Shown here: positions 5,052-6,189 of the stretch, piece by piece | Numbering within the stretch: position 1 is the stretch's first letter | How the letters are laid out: every line of letters begins with the position of its first letter | Assembly (NCBI GenBank): GCA_022572865.1 | Contig: JACZVB010000093.1 | Location: forward strand, 1-6,189 | Source of the DNA: Chloroflexota bacterium | Lineage (GTDB): Bacteria; Chloroflexota; Dehalococcoidia; Plut-88900 | DNA length: 6,189 bases | Direction: 5' to 3' | The notes under the pieces: generated by a model | The model's input: the letters and a program-made list of their open reading frames with translations, nothing else | Databases searched by the model: none | Told to the model about the DNA's origin: nothing | Position numbers and translations under genes: made by a program

Positions 5052-5216
5052 CGGAACTCCTCGCTCGCAGTTTACCGTAGGTAGACCCGCTTGCCTGGTT
5101 CCAAAACGGCTGCTTCCCGATAAAGGCAACAGGCCGGGGGCATGAGGACTACGAGCTCTTCAGGAGGCCCCTGGGCAACAATGTAAGGCGTTATCTACCC
5201 TAATCGAAGCGGCCCG

Positions 5217-6062
5217 CTACCTGGCGTTTTTCAACCTCTCGGCGGCCTCTGCCCTGTCCGTAGCCTCCTGCCTGGCCGCCCAGGTAAAGAAGATGATGCC
5301 CGCCGCCGCGAGTAAGATCAAAAAGCCTGGCAGCTTCATGATCCCCCCACCAATCTGCTGGTCGGTACTCGGTGATAAGCCCCAGATTCCCGGTGACTGA
5401 GCATAGGTCTTATACAGCACGCTGCCGGAGAAGGTGATGAATGCGCCGACGATGGCCGGTGGGATCGAGAGGATGAAGAGATAGAGGATCTGTCCCCCAT
5501 AGGGAAGCCTGGGTAGTTCTCGCATGGGGCTCAGCACGGGCCACCACATCAGGGTCCCGCCGGCCATGAACATCAGATGTTGGGAGATGTGGATGGAAAG
5601 ATGATTTAAGCCCGACTCGTAAAGGACCGGCAAGTGCCAGACACCGAAGACGAGATTGAAGAGGAGGGCGGCGATGACGGGAAAGGTCAAAAACTTCAGC
5701 GCTCTGTAAACTATGGACGACCGGAGCAACGGCCTCAGGAGCCAGCCGGGGGTCCCTATGAGCAACAGGGGCGGCACAGTCAGGACCAGGATGAGGTGCT
5801 GCACCATGTGGGCGCTGAACAGGAACTCATCGCTCAAGACGTCCAGGGGTGAATGGAGGGCGAAGAAGATCATCCACACGCCCAGGGTGAACGATACGAC
5901 TCGCCTGAGGCCCAACTCCTCAGACCCCGGGAAATACCTGCGCATGGGGCCTACAGCCAGGAGATAGAGCCCCTCCAGAAGAAGGACGCCGATGAGGACG
6001 CTGGGGTGCCCGCTCCAGTCAGTCCAGGAGAACTCTACCGTATGTCCGGCGTGGGCTAACAA
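5217..6062 (-). CDS. ctaG: CtaG, caa3-type cytochrome c oxidase assembly factor
   Basis: Members of this integral membrane family (caa3_CtaG) are needed to assemble active caa3 cytochrome oxidase, probably by helping copper delivery; they are unrelated to the Cox11-type CtaG. The 281-residue protein shows about seven membrane segments (near 20-38, 55-70, 86-103, 125-147, 160-178, 190-213 and 244-262). Family histidine motifs are present: HMVQH (85-89), VWHLPVLYE (141-149) and HLSIHISQH (154-162), followed by MWWPVLSP (172-179) and the QQIGGGIMKLPG segment (235-246). The C-terminus is short and charged. The start is TTG at 6062: a TGA lies in frame two codons upstream, and GGTGA, which pairs with the 16S rRNA tail, is correctly spaced. 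The end of another membrane-protein gene lies 53 bp upstream, suggesting a respiratory operon. Confidence 0.93.
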   Translation of the reverse strand: MLAHAGHTVEFSWTDWSGHPSVLIGVLLLEGLYLLAVGPMRRYFPGSEELGLRRVVSFTLGVWMIFFALHSPLDVLSDEFLFSAHMVQHLILVLTVPPLLLIGTPGWLLRPLLRSSIVYRALKFLTFPVIAALLFNLVFGVWHLPVLYESGLNHLSIHISQHLMFMAGGTLMWWPVLSPMRELPRLPYGGQILYLFILSIPPAIVGAFITFSGSVLYKTYAQSPGIWGLSPSTDQQIGGGIMKLPGFLILLAAAGIIFFTWAARQEATDRAEAAERLKNAR

Positions 6063-6115
6063 ATTTCACCCTGTTAATGCGGTGGGGAAAAGGGGAGGAA
6101 CATCGGGGTCTGGGG

Positions 6116-6189
6116 CTAATCGACCAGCACCCGGAAAAGGCCCAGAAGAGAGAACATCACTGCAGCCGCCAAGGCCAGGCCGCCAATGA
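6116..6189 (-). CDS. C-terminal transmembrane helix of a truncated membrane protein
   Basis: Only the last 23 codons before a TAG at 6116-6118 are in the window; the 5' part lies beyond the right edge. They encode a single hydrophobic helix beginning IGGLALAAAVMFSLLGLFR and ending VLVD. Codon and residue use fit a real membrane segment, and the other two frames of this stretch do not. Because ctaG follows after 53 bp, a cytochrome oxidase subunit or another respiratory membrane protein is likely, but the fragment is too short to name. Confidence 0.6.
   Translation of the reverse strand, partial: IGGLALAAAVMFSLLGLFRVLVD

Noticed and set aside
5071..5142. 23-codon minus-strand frame between ctaG and metF that could be a leader peptide.
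   Set aside because: It has no SD, no run of a regulatory amino acid, and no attenuator-like stem with a U-tract after it.
5052..5216. Possible tRNA or small RNA between ctaG and metF.
   Set aside because: No cloverleaf arms or T-loop signature could be found on either strand; only weak short repeats are present.

Overview
The window is chromosomal DNA of a bacterium, GC-rich by eye (roughly 55-60 %). It is densely packed, and nearly every gene lies on the minus strand. Shine-Dalgarno (SD) sites are strong (AGGAGG types), start codons are a mix of ATG, GTG and TTG, and three minus-strand -10 hexamers are exact TATAAT. The gene content suggests a lineage that makes coenzyme F420: NADPH:F420 reductase, F420 gamma-glutamyl ligase and an F420-type PPOX (pyridoxamine-phosphate-oxidase-fold) protein. 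It also has a caa3-type cytochrome oxidase assembly factor. My best guess is Chloroflexota (Dehalococcoidia-like), inferred from gene content only; Actinomycetota or another F420-using phylum is not excluded.

Layout from left to right. (1) An npdG-cofE operon on the minus strand, with cofE cut by the left edge. Its promoter has an exact TATAAT and a 13-bp palindrome over the -35 region. (2) An unrecognised protein of about 254 aa on the minus strand with a metzincin-like zinc site (HExxHxxDxxH plus a possible Met-turn). (3) A compact divergent control region whose two -10 elements overlap, with two CAAGGCG repeats one helical turn apart. (4) The only plus-strand gene, a cytidylate-kinase-like P-loop protein, closed by a convincing intrinsic terminator. 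(5) On the minus strand, a RidA-family gene followed by an F420-type PPOX gene, with a hairpin between them and an exact TATAAT upstream. (6) A 177-bp gap with several inverted repeats, then a MetF-like methylenetetrahydrofolate reductase on the minus strand. A 9-bp-stem hairpin encloses its stop codon. (7) ctaG on the minus strand, preceded by the last transmembrane helix of another membrane protein cut by the right edge.

Functional links. NpdG moves hydride between NADPH and F420, CofE adds the glutamate tail that retains F420 in the cell, and the PPOX protein is a likely user of reduced F420. MetF supplies methyl-tetrahydrofolate from one-carbon units. CtaG and the truncated membrane protein belong to aerobic respiration. 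I see no mobile element, CRISPR array, tRNA or rRNA. I do not see a clear new multi-gene system. The points most worth checking are the active-site substitutions in the RidA and MetF homologues, the orphan metzincin-like protein, and the palindromic or overlapping promoter structures.
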